This document shows, piece after piece, positions 56,970 through 64,000 of a stretch of 64,000 nt of DNA. Position numbers and translations under genes: made by a program. The stretch comes from CAZZDK01 sp964652235 (GTDB lineage: Bacteria > Pseudomonadota > Alphaproteobacteria > UBA9219). Within the stretch, counting starts at the first letter, position 1. The number at the start of each line of letters is the position of its first letter. The DNA lies in NCBI GenBank assembly GCA_964652235.1, contig CAZZDK010000009.1:8643-72642 (forward strand), written 5' to 3'. The notes under the pieces are model-generated. The model was not told the origin of the DNA and made no database searches. It was given only the letters and a program-made list of their open reading frames with translations.

Positions 56970-57659
56970 ATGCCTGATATTCAAATCGCCTCTCTCGACG
57001 GCTCTTCTCTTTCCGCCTATGTCGCGCCGCCTCCCGGCGGCAACGGGCCGGGCCTGCTTTTCGTTCACGAAATTTTCGGCCTGAACCCCGCTATGAGAAA
57101 AACCTGCGACGCTTTCGCGGCCAAGGGATTCATTTCTCTTTGCCCCGACCTGTTCGGTCGCCAGGGCGGCCAGCTTTTTTCCGCAGAGCCGGATTGGGAG
57201 CAAGCTTCGCGCCTTTATAAAAACTTCGACATCGAGGCCGCGTTGCGCGATCTGCTCGCCGCCCTCGCGCATCTGAGGCAAATGCCGGGCTGCGCGGGAA
57301 AAGTCGGGGTCGTCGGGTCTTGCCTCGGCGCAAGACTGGCTTTTTTGATGGCGGCGCGCAGCGATGTTGATTGCTCCGTCTGTTACGACGGCGTGGGGAT
57401 TGATTCCCTCCTCGACGAGGCCTACGACATTCGCAAGCCCCTTTTGCTTCATGTCGGCGAAAAGGACAAATTGTTTCCCCCGGCGGCGCAGAAAAAGGTT
57501 CTGCACGTTCTTTCGCGAAATCCCGCTTTATGCGTGCATATTTATCCCCGCGTGGAACACGGCTTCGCGCGGCGCGGCGGGGCCTCCTTTCATCCCGAAG
57601 CGGCGGCGTTGGCGTTGGCGCGGACAGAATCTTTCCTGAAAGATCATTTGCTGAAATAA
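56970..57659 (+). CDS. Dienelactone hydrolase family protein
   Basis: A 229-residue alpha/beta hydrolase of the DLH family. The nucleophile is the Cys of GSCLGAR, with E in FVHEIFGLN, D in EKDKLF and H in EHGFAR. Classic members open dienelactones in chlorocatechol breakdown, but chromosomal relatives with other substrates are common. No aromatic pathway genes are nearby. It converges end-to-end with dnaQ. Confidence 0.93.
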   Translation: MPDIQIASLDGSSLSAYVAPPPGGNGPGLLFVHEIFGLNPAMRKTCDAFAAKGFISLCPDLFGRQGGQLFSAEPDWEQASRLYKNFDIEAALRDLLAALAHLRQMPGCAGKVGVVGSCLGARLAFLMAARSDVDCSVCYDGVGIDSLLDEAYDIRKPLLLHVGEKDKLFPPAAQKKVLHVLSRNPALCVHIYPRVEHGFARRGGASFHPEAAALALARTESFLKDHLLK

Positions 57660-58343
57660 TCAGCTCGCCTTTTTCCATAGCGCGTTTTTGATCTTTTCCA
57701 GAAAGGCTTCATGGGCCTTTCTTTCTTCTTCGCTGGGCGCATGGGGCCGCGGTTCCCGCCGCGCGCGAAGAACGGTTTTTTCTTCGCTTCCCCTTGCCCG
57801 CGTTTTCTCTCGGTCTATGTCCAAGCCCGGTTGGCGGCCGCCGCAAAGCTCCAGATAGACGTCGGCCAAAAGCCGCGCGTCGAGAAGGGCGCCGTGAAAA
57901 TCCCTTTCCGAAAGATCGACGCCGAATCTCCTACATAAGGCGTCGAGCGAAGCGGGCGCGCCGGGAAATTGGCGGCGCGCCATTGCCAGCGTATCCGTCA
58001 CGCGCGCCATCGGTAAGGGGGGAAAGCCAAGCCGCGCCAGTTCCGCGTTGATAAAGCCCATATCGAAAGGCGCGTTATGAATGACCAGCGGATCTCCGGC
58101 GATGAATTCCAAAAAACCGTCCGCTTCCGCGGCAAAGACGGGCTTGTCCGCGAGAAAATCGTTCGTCAGTCCGTGAATCTGTGCCGCTTCGTCCGGCATA
58201 TCGCGTTCCGGGTTGAAATAGCGGTGATAGGTCCGGCCCGTCGGCAAACGGCCTTCAAGCTCGACGCAGCCTATCTCGACCAGCCGATCCCCCTGCAGGG
58301 GGTTAAGTCCGGTTGTTTCCGTATCAATAACGATTTCTCTCAT
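57660..58343 (-). CDS. dnaQ: DNA polymerase III epsilon subunit
   Basis: A 227-residue DEDDh exonuclease, the proofreading subunit of DNA polymerase III. D7 and E9 in DTETTGL, D in HNAPFDMGFI and the final H-D pair in HGALLDARLLADVY complete the active site. The C-terminal 40 residues are basic and bind the polymerase in homologues. The 5' end overlaps coaE by 20 bp. Confidence 0.96.
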   Translation of the reverse strand: MREIVIDTETTGLNPLQGDRLVEIGCVELEGRLPTGRTYHRYFNPERDMPDEAAQIHGLTNDFLADKPVFAAEADGFLEFIAGDPLVIHNAPFDMGFINAELARLGFPPLPMARVTDTLAMARRQFPGAPASLDALCRRFGVDLSERDFHGALLDARLLADVYLELCGGRQPGLDIDREKTRARGSEEKTVLRARREPRPHAPSEEERKAHEAFLEKIKNALWKKAS

Positions 58344-58950
58344 TTTTTTTCCTCGACAAAAGGGCGGCCCAAACGGCGCGCGTTTGTTTTTTCGCGGCGG
58401 AGAAGCCTTCGTCCGTTTCGATCACGAAATCCGCGCGGCGACGTTTTTCGGCGTCCGGCATTTGGCCTGCGCAAATAGCGCGGAATTTCGCCTGGGTCAT
58501 GTTTTTGCGTTTCAAAACGCGTTTTTTTTGAAGCGCGGGGCGTGTCGTTACGCAAATCGTCGTATCGACGTTTTTGTCTTCGCCCGTTTCGAATAAAAGA
58601 GGGATTTCGAGAAGAACGACGGGGGCTTTTTCTTCTCCGGCCTTTTTGAGAAAAGCGCGGCGTTCGGCCCAAACAAGCGGATGAATTATTTTTTCAAGCG
58701 CCCGGCGTTCTTCAGGATTTTGAAAAACGATGGCACCGAGCCGTTTTCGACTGATTTTGCCCCCAACCAAGGCCTGCGGGAACCGTCGCGCCACGGCGGC
58801 AAAGGCCTTGCCTTCGGGTCGCAAAAGGGCGTGGACCGTTTGGTCCGCATCGAAAAGGCGCGCCCCCAAACGAACGAACTGTCGTGCCGTCACGCTTTTT
58901 CCCGCGCCGATAGAGCCGGTTAGGCCGATTATAAGAGGGCGGCGGCTCAT
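58324..58950 (-). CDS. coaE: Dephospho-CoA kinase
   Basis: A 208-residue CoaE catalysing the last step of coenzyme A synthesis. The P-loop is GSIGAGKS (12-19). FDADQTVH and LLEIPLLFE are typical. The gene overlaps aroE as ATGA and dnaQ by 20 bp, in the standard alphaproteobacterial order. Confidence 0.96.
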   Translation of the reverse strand: MSRRPLIIGLTGSIGAGKSVTARQFVRLGARLFDADQTVHALLRPEGKAFAAVARRFPQALVGGKISRKRLGAIVFQNPEERRALEKIIHPLVWAERRAFLKKAGEEKAPVVLLEIPLLFETGEDKNVDTTICVTTRPALQKKRVLKRKNMTQAKFRAICAGQMPDAEKRRRADFVIETDEGFSAAKKQTRAVWAALLSRKKNERNRY

Positions 58951-59810
58951 GCTTGCCCCAAGACGAAGGCGCGAAGCGCCGGGGTGACTTCGGGGTCTTT
59001 TCCGAACCAGGCGGCAAAGCCTGCGCGCGCCTGATGAAGCAACATACCGAGACCGTCCACGCTTTTAAGGCCCCTTTCCCGCGCCTGTTTCAAAAGGGGC
59101 GTCTCAAGCGGCGCGTAAACGACATCTGTAACCCAGGCGTCCGGGGCCAAGGGAAAAAGATCGACGGGAAGGGGCGGGTTTCCCTTCATGCCGAGAGAGG
59201 TGGCGTTGATAAAGAGGCTTGCTTCTTCCAGCGCCCGCGGAGCTTCTTTTTCCGCAAATATTCTGACGGTTCCGAAGTCGCTCAAATCTTCGGCCAGTTT
59301 TTCGGCCCTCGCTCTGTTTCTGTTGATCAGCCTGATATCTTGAAAGCCCATGGATTGAAGCGCCGCCAGGACCGCCCGCCCCGCGCCGCCCGCACCCCAA
59401 AGGGCGGCGATAGGCCGCGAAGCGCTCAAAGAAAACCCGGCTTCCTTTAAATTTTCGGCAAAGCCGAAAACATCCGTGTTGCTTCCCCTTATTCTGCCGT
59501 TCGCGAGGACCTCCAGCGTATTGACGGCGCCTATTTTCGCTGCCTGCGGATCCAGGTCGTCAACAAAGGCGAGGGCTTTTTCCTTATGCGGGATTGTGAG
59601 GTTGCATCCCCTGAATCCGAAAGCCGTCAAGGCCCGAACCGCTTCTTCAAGCCGTTCAGGCGGGACCGGCATGGGGATGTACGTCCCGTCTATGCCGTAA
59701 AGGCGAAGCCAATAGCCATGAAGCTTCGGCGACAGCGTATGGCTGACGGGCCAACCCATCACGCCCGCGACAAGGGCTTTCCCGGTTAATGGTCCTTTCT
59801 GTTCCTTCAT
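58947..59810 (-). CDS. aroE: Shikimate dehydrogenase
   Basis: A 287-residue AroE. VMGWPVSHTLSPKLH forms the substrate site with its serines. NLTIPHKEKAL carries the catalytic Lys, then GAVNT and GSNTDVFGF with the partner Asp. The NADP loop is GAGGAGRAVL followed by NRNRARAEKL. It reduces 3-dehydroshikimate in aromatic amino-acid synthesis. It overlaps ppsR and coaE by 4 bp each. A maf gene often found between ppsR and aroE is missing. Confidence 0.96.
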   Translation of the reverse strand: MKEQKGPLTGKALVAGVMGWPVSHTLSPKLHGYWLRLYGIDGTYIPMPVPPERLEEAVRALTAFGFRGCNLTIPHKEKALAFVDDLDPQAAKIGAVNTLEVLANGRIRGSNTDVFGFAENLKEAGFSLSASRPIAALWGAGGAGRAVLAALQSMGFQDIRLINRNRARAEKLAEDLSDFGTVRIFAEKEAPRALEEASLFINATSLGMKGNPPLPVDLFPLAPDAWVTDVVYAPLETPLLKQARERGLKSVDGLGMLLHQARAGFAAWFGKDPEVTPALRAFVLGQA

Positions 59811-60667
59811 GTGCTTTCCCTCTCTTTTTCTCTTATCTCTCTTTCGAGTATCTTTTTATTCAAAAGCATCATGACTTCAGCCGCCGTTTCTTCGATGGAG
59901 CGGCGGGAAACGTCGATTACGGGGCAACCGAGGCGGGCGAAAAATCTTTTGGCTTCTTGAACTTCCTCTCTCACTTTTTCAAGATTGGTGTAGTCGCTTT
60001 CTTCCTTTCCCGAAAGGACCTTGAGTCGCGAGAGCCTCGTCTCCACGAGGGATTCCGCGTCCTTCGTCAGGCCGACGATCAAGGGTTTCGTCAAGGTCGA
60101 AAAATCGATACCCAAAGGAACCCCGGGAACGAGCGGAACGTTGGCGGCCTTAATTCCCCTATGGGAAAGATAAATACAGGTCGGCGTTTTGGACGTCCGG
60201 GAAACGCCCAATATTACGACATCAGCTTCATCCAGTTTTTCAATCTTGTTTCCGTCGTCCAATGAAAGAGCGTAATCCATCGCCTCAATGCGCGCGAAAT
60301 AATCTTCGTCCAAAGCGTGCTGTTTTCCCGGATCCCTGGCCGCCTTTTCTCCGAAAAAGGCGCTCATGGCCAGTAAAACGGGATCGAGAACGGCATGGTT
60401 CGGCAGATCGTTTTTACGGCAAAACTGAATAAGCTCAGCGCGAAGCGTTTCATCTATAAAGGTAAAGAGGACAAGGCCCGGCCATTGGCGAAGCCCCTCC
60501 TTGACAAGATCCAGTTGCCTTTTGGTGCGAATGAGACTCCAAAAATGCTCTTGAATCTCAAGCGTTTTGAACTGAACGAGGCAAGCGCGCGCGATGCTGT
60601 TGATCGTTTCCCCTGTCGCATCGGATACGAGATGAACGTGGAAAGTCTTTTTTTCGGTTTCATTCAC
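59807..60667 (-). CDS. ppsR: Pyruvate phosphate dikinase/PEP synthase regulatory protein (DUF299)
   Basis: A 286-residue bifunctional kinase/phosphorylase. HLVSDATGETINSIARA is the family start, and the nucleotide loop is GVSRTSKTP. It switches pyruvate phosphate dikinase or PEP synthase off by ADP-dependent phosphorylation and on by phosphorolysis. In Rickettsia and Caulobacter this gene borders the origin on the side opposite hemE, as here. First gene of ppsR-aroE-coaE-dnaQ. Confidence 0.95.
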   Translation of the reverse strand: MNETEKKTFHVHLVSDATGETINSIARACLVQFKTLEIQEHFWSLIRTKRQLDLVKEGLRQWPGLVLFTFIDETLRAELIQFCRKNDLPNHAVLDPVLLAMSAFFGEKAARDPGKQHALDEDYFARIEAMDYALSLDDGNKIEKLDEADVVILGVSRTSKTPTCIYLSHRGIKAANVPLVPGVPLGIDFSTLTKPLIVGLTKDAESLVETRLSRLKVLSGKEESDYTNLEKVREEVQEAKRFFARLGCPVIDVSRRSIEETAAEVMMLLNKKILEREIREKEREST

Positions 60668-61020
60668 TATTTTTTAACTCGCGTCGGGTTATGGGGATAA
60701 GTCGATCAAGCGAAGGTCTCTTGGCTTTTCGCTCCGCCTTTGCTCGATTTTATCCACGAAACAGGATTCCGTGGACTCTTTTTTCTACCCCCCTGTGAAA
60801 AGAGTGGATCGTTCAGTCCGGGATTATGCCCGTTATCCACATTTTTGTCCCCTCTTGATTTTGATGATTTTTAATCTTTTTTTCACACTTTTATCCTCGA
60901 AAGACAATCGGGGATTCAAAGGAATGTCTGGGGGAAAAATCGGCATTAAAAAAATCCCCAATCTTCCCAAAATCAACTACTCTCCACCAATCTTTATATT
61001 AAAGATAAGGGACGAGAAGC
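60668..61020. other. oriC: Probable chromosomal replication origin (oriC)
   Basis: This 353-bp non-coding gap between divergent ppsR and hemE is AT-rich and holds DnaA-box-like sequences. A perfect TTATCCACA lies at 60833-60841. One-mismatch copies are TTATCCACG at 60750-60758 and, on the minus strand, TTATCCCCA at 60692-60700. A weaker TTATCCTCG lies at 60891-60899. A T-rich tract (60855-60892), possibly the unwinding element, lies among them. A palindrome atcttta-tat-taaagat (60990-61006) containing TATATT lies just before hemE and may be its promoter or operator. The location matches known alphaproteobacterial origins. Confidence 0.75.
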
Positions 61021-62037
61021 GTGGACAGAATGCCAGCCGTTTTGCTTGATCTGCTTAAGGGGCGTGACGTCGAAACGATGCCTGTATGGCTCATGCGGCA
61101 AGCCGGACGTTATCTGCCGGAATATCGGGCGCTTCGTGCGCGTGCCGGGTCGTTTTTAGACCTTTGTTTGACGCCTGAACTTGCGGCGGAGATCACGCTT
61201 CAACCTGTCAGGCGCTTTTCTCTGGACGGCGCTATTCTTTTCGCGGACATCCTTCTTATGCCTTATGCGCTGGGACAAGGGCTTTCTTTTAAGGAAGATT
61301 ACGGGCCCGTTTTAAGCCCCCTGCCCCCGAAGCTTGAATGGCATGAAGAGCGGTTAGAGCCTGTTTTTGAGACCATCCGAAGGGTTAAAAAGGAACTATC
61401 GCCCTCAGCAGCTTTTCTGGGTTTTTGCGGCGGTTTTTGGACGCTTGCTTGTTATATGATCCAGGAGAACAGAAAAGCCGGATTTGAAAAGCCTCTGGCC
61501 TTGGCTTTGAGCGGCGATGCGCGCTTGGATCGGCTGATAGATGAACTGGTCGAAGCAAGCCTTGCCTATGCTAGAAGGCAGATCAAAGAAGGGATCGACG
61601 TCTTTAAGATATTCGACAGCCATGCGGGCCTTCTGGGCGGAAAGATTTTTCGTCGCTTGGTCGTCGAGCCGACGAAGAAAATGGTCGCCGAATTGAAAAA
61701 AGACTTCCCGGACATTCCCGTAATAGGATTTCCGCGCGGCGCGGCGCTGGCCGATTACGAATCCTATTTTGGGGAAACAGGCGTTGACGCTTTAGCGCTC
61801 GATCAAAATATTTCTTTGAACGAAGCCGAAAAATTTCTGAAGCCCATAGGGCTTTTGCAGGGAAATCTCGACCCTAAGGCTCTTTTGGAAGGAGGGGAAT
61901 CCATGAAAAAACAGGCCGAAAACATCGTTCGCCGCCTTGGGCCCCGGCATATTTTTAATCTGGGGCACGGCATTTTACCCCAAACGCCGCCGGATCATGT
62001 GGAAGAGCTTGTCTCTTTCGTCAGAAGCCTGTCGTGA
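61021..62037 (+). CDS. hemE: Uroporphyrinogen decarboxylase
   Basis: A 338-residue HemE. PVWLMRQAGRYLPEYR supplies the substrate-binding arginines, and FGETGVDALALDQNI and LQGNLDPKALL are conserved. It makes coproporphyrinogen III from uroporphyrinogen III. GTG start at 61021 with AAGGGA eight bases ahead; an ATG three codons later is too far from it. Its stop overlaps the hemH start (GTGA). Confidence 0.96.
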   Translation: MDRMPAVLLDLLKGRDVETMPVWLMRQAGRYLPEYRALRARAGSFLDLCLTPELAAEITLQPVRRFSLDGAILFADILLMPYALGQGLSFKEDYGPVLSPLPPKLEWHEERLEPVFETIRRVKKELSPSAAFLGFCGGFWTLACYMIQENRKAGFEKPLALALSGDARLDRLIDELVEASLAYARRQIKEGIDVFKIFDSHAGLLGGKIFRRLVVEPTKKMVAELKKDFPDIPVIGFPRGAALADYESYFGETGVDALALDQNISLNEAEKFLKPIGLLQGNLDPKALLEGGESMKKQAENIVRRLGPRHIFNLGHGILPQTPPDHVEELVSFVRSLS

Positions 62038-62981
62038 AAACGGCGGTGGCCCTTTTTTCCATGGGAGGGCCTCTTTCTTTGAAAGAGGTGAGGCCCTTCC
62101 TTTACCGCCTGTTCGCGGACCCGGCTATTTTGCGCCTGCCCGCGCCTTTTCGTCCCTTCCTCGCTTTTTTAATCGCGGCGCTTCGCGCCCCTAAGGCGCG
62201 GGAAATTTATCGAAAAATGGGAGGCTTTTCGCCGCTTAAGGAACATACGGAAAAGCAGGCCGAAGCGCTGGAGAGAGCGCTAAAAGAACGAGGAGATTAT
62301 CGTTGTTTTGTCGGCACGAGCTATGCGCGGCCCTTCATTGGAGAAATGTTCGACGCCATCGAAGACTTCGCGCCGGACCGGATCGTTCTGTTGCCCCTTT
62401 ACCCCCAATTTTCAACAACGACGACCGCCTCCGTCCTTCGTGAAGCCATGAAAGAGATCGAAAAAAGAAAGATAAAGGCGCAGGTTGATTGTATCGAATA
62501 TTTTTTCGAGGAGCCCGGCTTTATCGAAGCTCTGGCCGAAAAAACAAAAAAGGCTTACGAGGAAGCCGAAAAACACGGCAAGCCGCGTCTTCTTTTTTCG
62601 GCGCACGGACTGCCGGAAAAAATCGTTCGCGCGGGGGATCCCTATCCTGCCCAATGCGAAAAAACAGCAACCGCCCTTATTCGAAGGCTGGAAAAAACAG
62701 GGCTGGACTGGAGCCTCTGCTATCAAAGCCGCGTCGGCCCCGTGAAGTGGATCGGACCGGAAACAGCGGCGGAAATCCAAAAAACAGCCCGGGAAAGAAG
62801 ACCCCTGGTCGTCGTGCCGATCGCCTTCGTTTCAGAGCACGCGGAAACCATGGTGGAATTGGGCGACGAAAACAGAAAAAAGGCCGAAAGAGAAGGATGT
62901 CCCTGTTTTCTGGTCGTCGAGACGCCCCAAACGCACCCCGCTTTTATCGCGGGCCTTGCGCGGCTGGTAACAAAACATTAA
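62034..62981 (+). CDS. hemH: Ferrochelatase
   Basis: A 315-residue HemH. FSMGGPLSLKEV opens the protein; GTSYARPFI, LLPLYPQFSTTTTASV and the catalytic-His motif LFSAHGLPEKIVRAGDPY follow. YQSRVGPVKWIGP and FVSEHAETMVELGDE complete the signature. It inserts iron into protoporphyrin IX. GTG start, coupled to hemE. Confidence 0.96.
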   Translation: MKTAVALFSMGGPLSLKEVRPFLYRLFADPAILRLPAPFRPFLAFLIAALRAPKAREIYRKMGGFSPLKEHTEKQAEALERALKERGDYRCFVGTSYARPFIGEMFDAIEDFAPDRIVLLPLYPQFSTTTTASVLREAMKEIEKRKIKAQVDCIEYFFEEPGFIEALAEKTKKAYEEAEKHGKPRLLFSAHGLPEKIVRAGDPYPAQCEKTATALIRRLEKTGLDWSLCYQSRVGPVKWIGPETAAEIQKTARERRPLVVVPIAFVSEHAETMVELGDENRKKAEREGCPCFLVVETPQTHPAFIAGLARLVTKH

Positions 62982-63204
62982 CCAAAACGCGCGGATTTCG
63001 AAGAATTTAAGCGCCTTAACCATAAATATTTTTGACTTTCGACGCAAAAGCCATTAAGTGATCCTTAAACCCGGACAGGTACGTTTCTTTCAAGACAGCA
63101 TTTCGCAACCCCGCCGGACCCCTCACCTCACCGCCAAAGGCTAAGCCGCGACAAGCGGCGCCTCCTTTACAGAAACAGCGCGGGAAACGTGAGTCTCCCA
63201 ACCA

Positions 63205-63224
63205 GACAAAGCGAACGCTTTGTC
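63205..63224 (+). promoter_or_regulatory. Palindrome in the rho leader
   Basis: gacaaagcg (63205-63213) and cgctttgtc (63216-63224) form a perfect 9-bp stem with a two-base spacer, ending 25 bp before the rho ATG. It lies in a 267-bp untranslated gap after hemH. rho is autoregulated in other bacteria through its leader, so this could be a structured part of that leader or a protein site. No T-tract follows. Confidence 0.4.
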
Positions 63225-63248
63225 CCTTACTCTTTATCCAGGCCGAAC

Positions 63249-64000
63249 ATGAATCTCAGAGAATTGAAAGCCAAAACCCCGACGGAGCTTCTTGCCGCCG
63301 CCGAAGCCGCGGACATCGAAAACGCCGCCTCCATGCGCAAACAGGAGATGATGTTTGCGATCCTCAAGGCCGAAGCCGAAAAAGGCAATGCTATTTGCGG
63401 CGAAGGCGTTTTGGAAGTGCTGCCGGACGGCTTCGGTTTTTTGCGCTCGCCGGAATCGAACTATCTGGCCGGGCCGGACGACATTTATGTCTCGCCGAGC
63501 CAAGTTCGCAAGTTCAACCTTAAGACCGGCGATACGGTCGAAGGCGAGATCCGCGCGCCGAAAGAAGCCGAGCGCTATTTCGCCCTGCTCAAGGTCGGCA
63601 GCATCAATTTTCAGGACGTGGACAAGACGCGCCACAGGATAGGCTTCGACAATTTGACGCCGCTCTACCCGGATCGTCGCCTGAAGCTGGAACTGCCGGA
63701 CCCGACGAAGAAAGACTATACGACGCGCGTGATCGATCTGATCTCGCCGCTCGGCATGGGACAACGCGCGCTCATCGTCGCGCCGCCGCGCACCGGCAAG
63801 ACGGTCATGCTGCAAAACATCGCGCATGCCATCTCGCAAAACCATCCGGACGTTTTTCTTATCGTTCTGCTGATCGACGAGCGGCCCGAGGAAGTCACGG
63901 ACATGGCGCGTTCGGTCAAGGGCGAAGTCATCAGCTCGACGTTCGACGAACCCGCCTCGCGCCACGTCCAGGTGGCCGAAATGGTCATCGAAAAGGCCAA
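63249..64000 (+). CDS. rho: Transcription termination factor Rho (3' end outside window)
   Basis: The first 250 residues of Rho run off the right edge. MNLRELKAKTPTELLAAAE is the N-terminal helical part; LPDGFGFLRSPESNYLAGPDDIYVS is the RNA-binding cold-shock fold. The P-loop APPRTGKT lies at about 178-185, followed by VLLIDERPEEVTDM. It is a hexameric RNA helicase that ends transcription. The ribosome site is weak (CCAGG). Confidence 0.97.
   Translation, partial: MNLRELKAKTPTELLAAAEAADIENAASMRKQEMMFAILKAEAEKGNAICGEGVLEVLPDGFGFLRSPESNYLAGPDDIYVSPSQVRKFNLKTGDTVEGEIRAPKEAERYFALLKVGSINFQDVDKTRHRIGFDNLTPLYPDRRLKLELPDPTKKDYTTRVIDLISPLGMGQRALIVAPPRTGKTVMLQNIAHAISQNHPDVFLIVLLIDERPEEVTDMARSVKGEVISSTFDEPASRHVQVAEMVIEKA

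Noticed and set aside
1..64000. CRISPR arrays, rRNA or tRNA genes, transposase genes
   Set aside because: No regularly spaced repeats, cloverleaf-like sequences, rRNA signatures or transposase motifs were noticed in gaps or frames; a dedicated tRNA scan was not possible here.

Overview
The window reads as a chromosomal segment of an alphaproteobacterium, GC-rich and densely packed with many 1-4 bp stop/start overlaps. The assignment rests on gene order. A probable replication origin (60.67-61.02 kb) lies between ppsR and hemE, as in Caulobacter and Rickettsia. Around it are ppsR-aroE-coaE-dnaQ, hemE-hemH-rho, mnmE-mnmG-rsmG-parA-parB and tim44-mltA-smr. A DUF6489-type protein and a suf cluster of alphaproteobacterial style agree. 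No rRNA, tRNA, CRISPR array or transposase gene was seen.

Layout. 0-6 kb: the end of a metal-binding ABC transporter protein, a DotA/TraY-like type IVB secretion protein with mosaic base composition, a small unknown gene, tsaD and gpsA. 6-9.4 kb: small unknown genes, an orphan FlgC-like rod protein and a membrane-anchored nuclease-fold (SNase-like) protein. 9.4-16.5 kb: gatB, a yggS-VOC-prolyl-tRNA-editing operon, a secreted unknown protein and gyrB. 16.5-25 kb: a structured repeat, then a leftward type IVB secretion operon (IcmB/DotO, IcmP/DotM, a one-TM protein, IcmO/DotL) ending in a glycosyltransferase. 25-32 kb: comM, a chemoreceptor next to a bacteriohemerythrin, a DUF924 protein, a DUF882 lipoprotein, an orphan regulator with a degenerate receiver, a low-complexity protein and a PagL-like lipid A deacylase. 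32-41.3 kb: an Rrf2-sufB-sufC-HAD-sufD-sufS-sufU-sufT-pepN run. 41.3-47.3 kb: hemW-rdgB-rph, HIT, smr-mltA-tim44. 47.3-54.8 kb: a C39-like cysteine peptidase, parB-parA, rsmG-mnmG, a GNAT gene and mnmE. 54.9-64 kb: a membrane glycosyltransferase, a dienelactone hydrolase, dnaQ-coaE-aroE-ppsR, the origin, hemE-hemH and the start of rho.

The accessory theme is an I-type (Dot/Icm-like) type IV secretion apparatus encoded in at least two chromosomal loci. DotA stands alone, while the coupling complex (DotL/DotM) and the ATPase DotO are in one operon with an uncharacterised membrane protein and a translationally coupled glycosyltransferase. Signs of motility and sensing (FlgC-like protein, chemoreceptor, hemerythrin) and of envelope modification (PagL-like protein, two glycosyltransferases, two murein hydrolases) suggest a motile Gram-negative cell that may interact with other cells. 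That lifestyle is inference. The strongest leads are the new candidate Dot/Icm component, the hairpin array after gyrB flanked by direct repeats, the mosaic dotA, and a palindromic repeat that extends an acetyltransferase reading frame.
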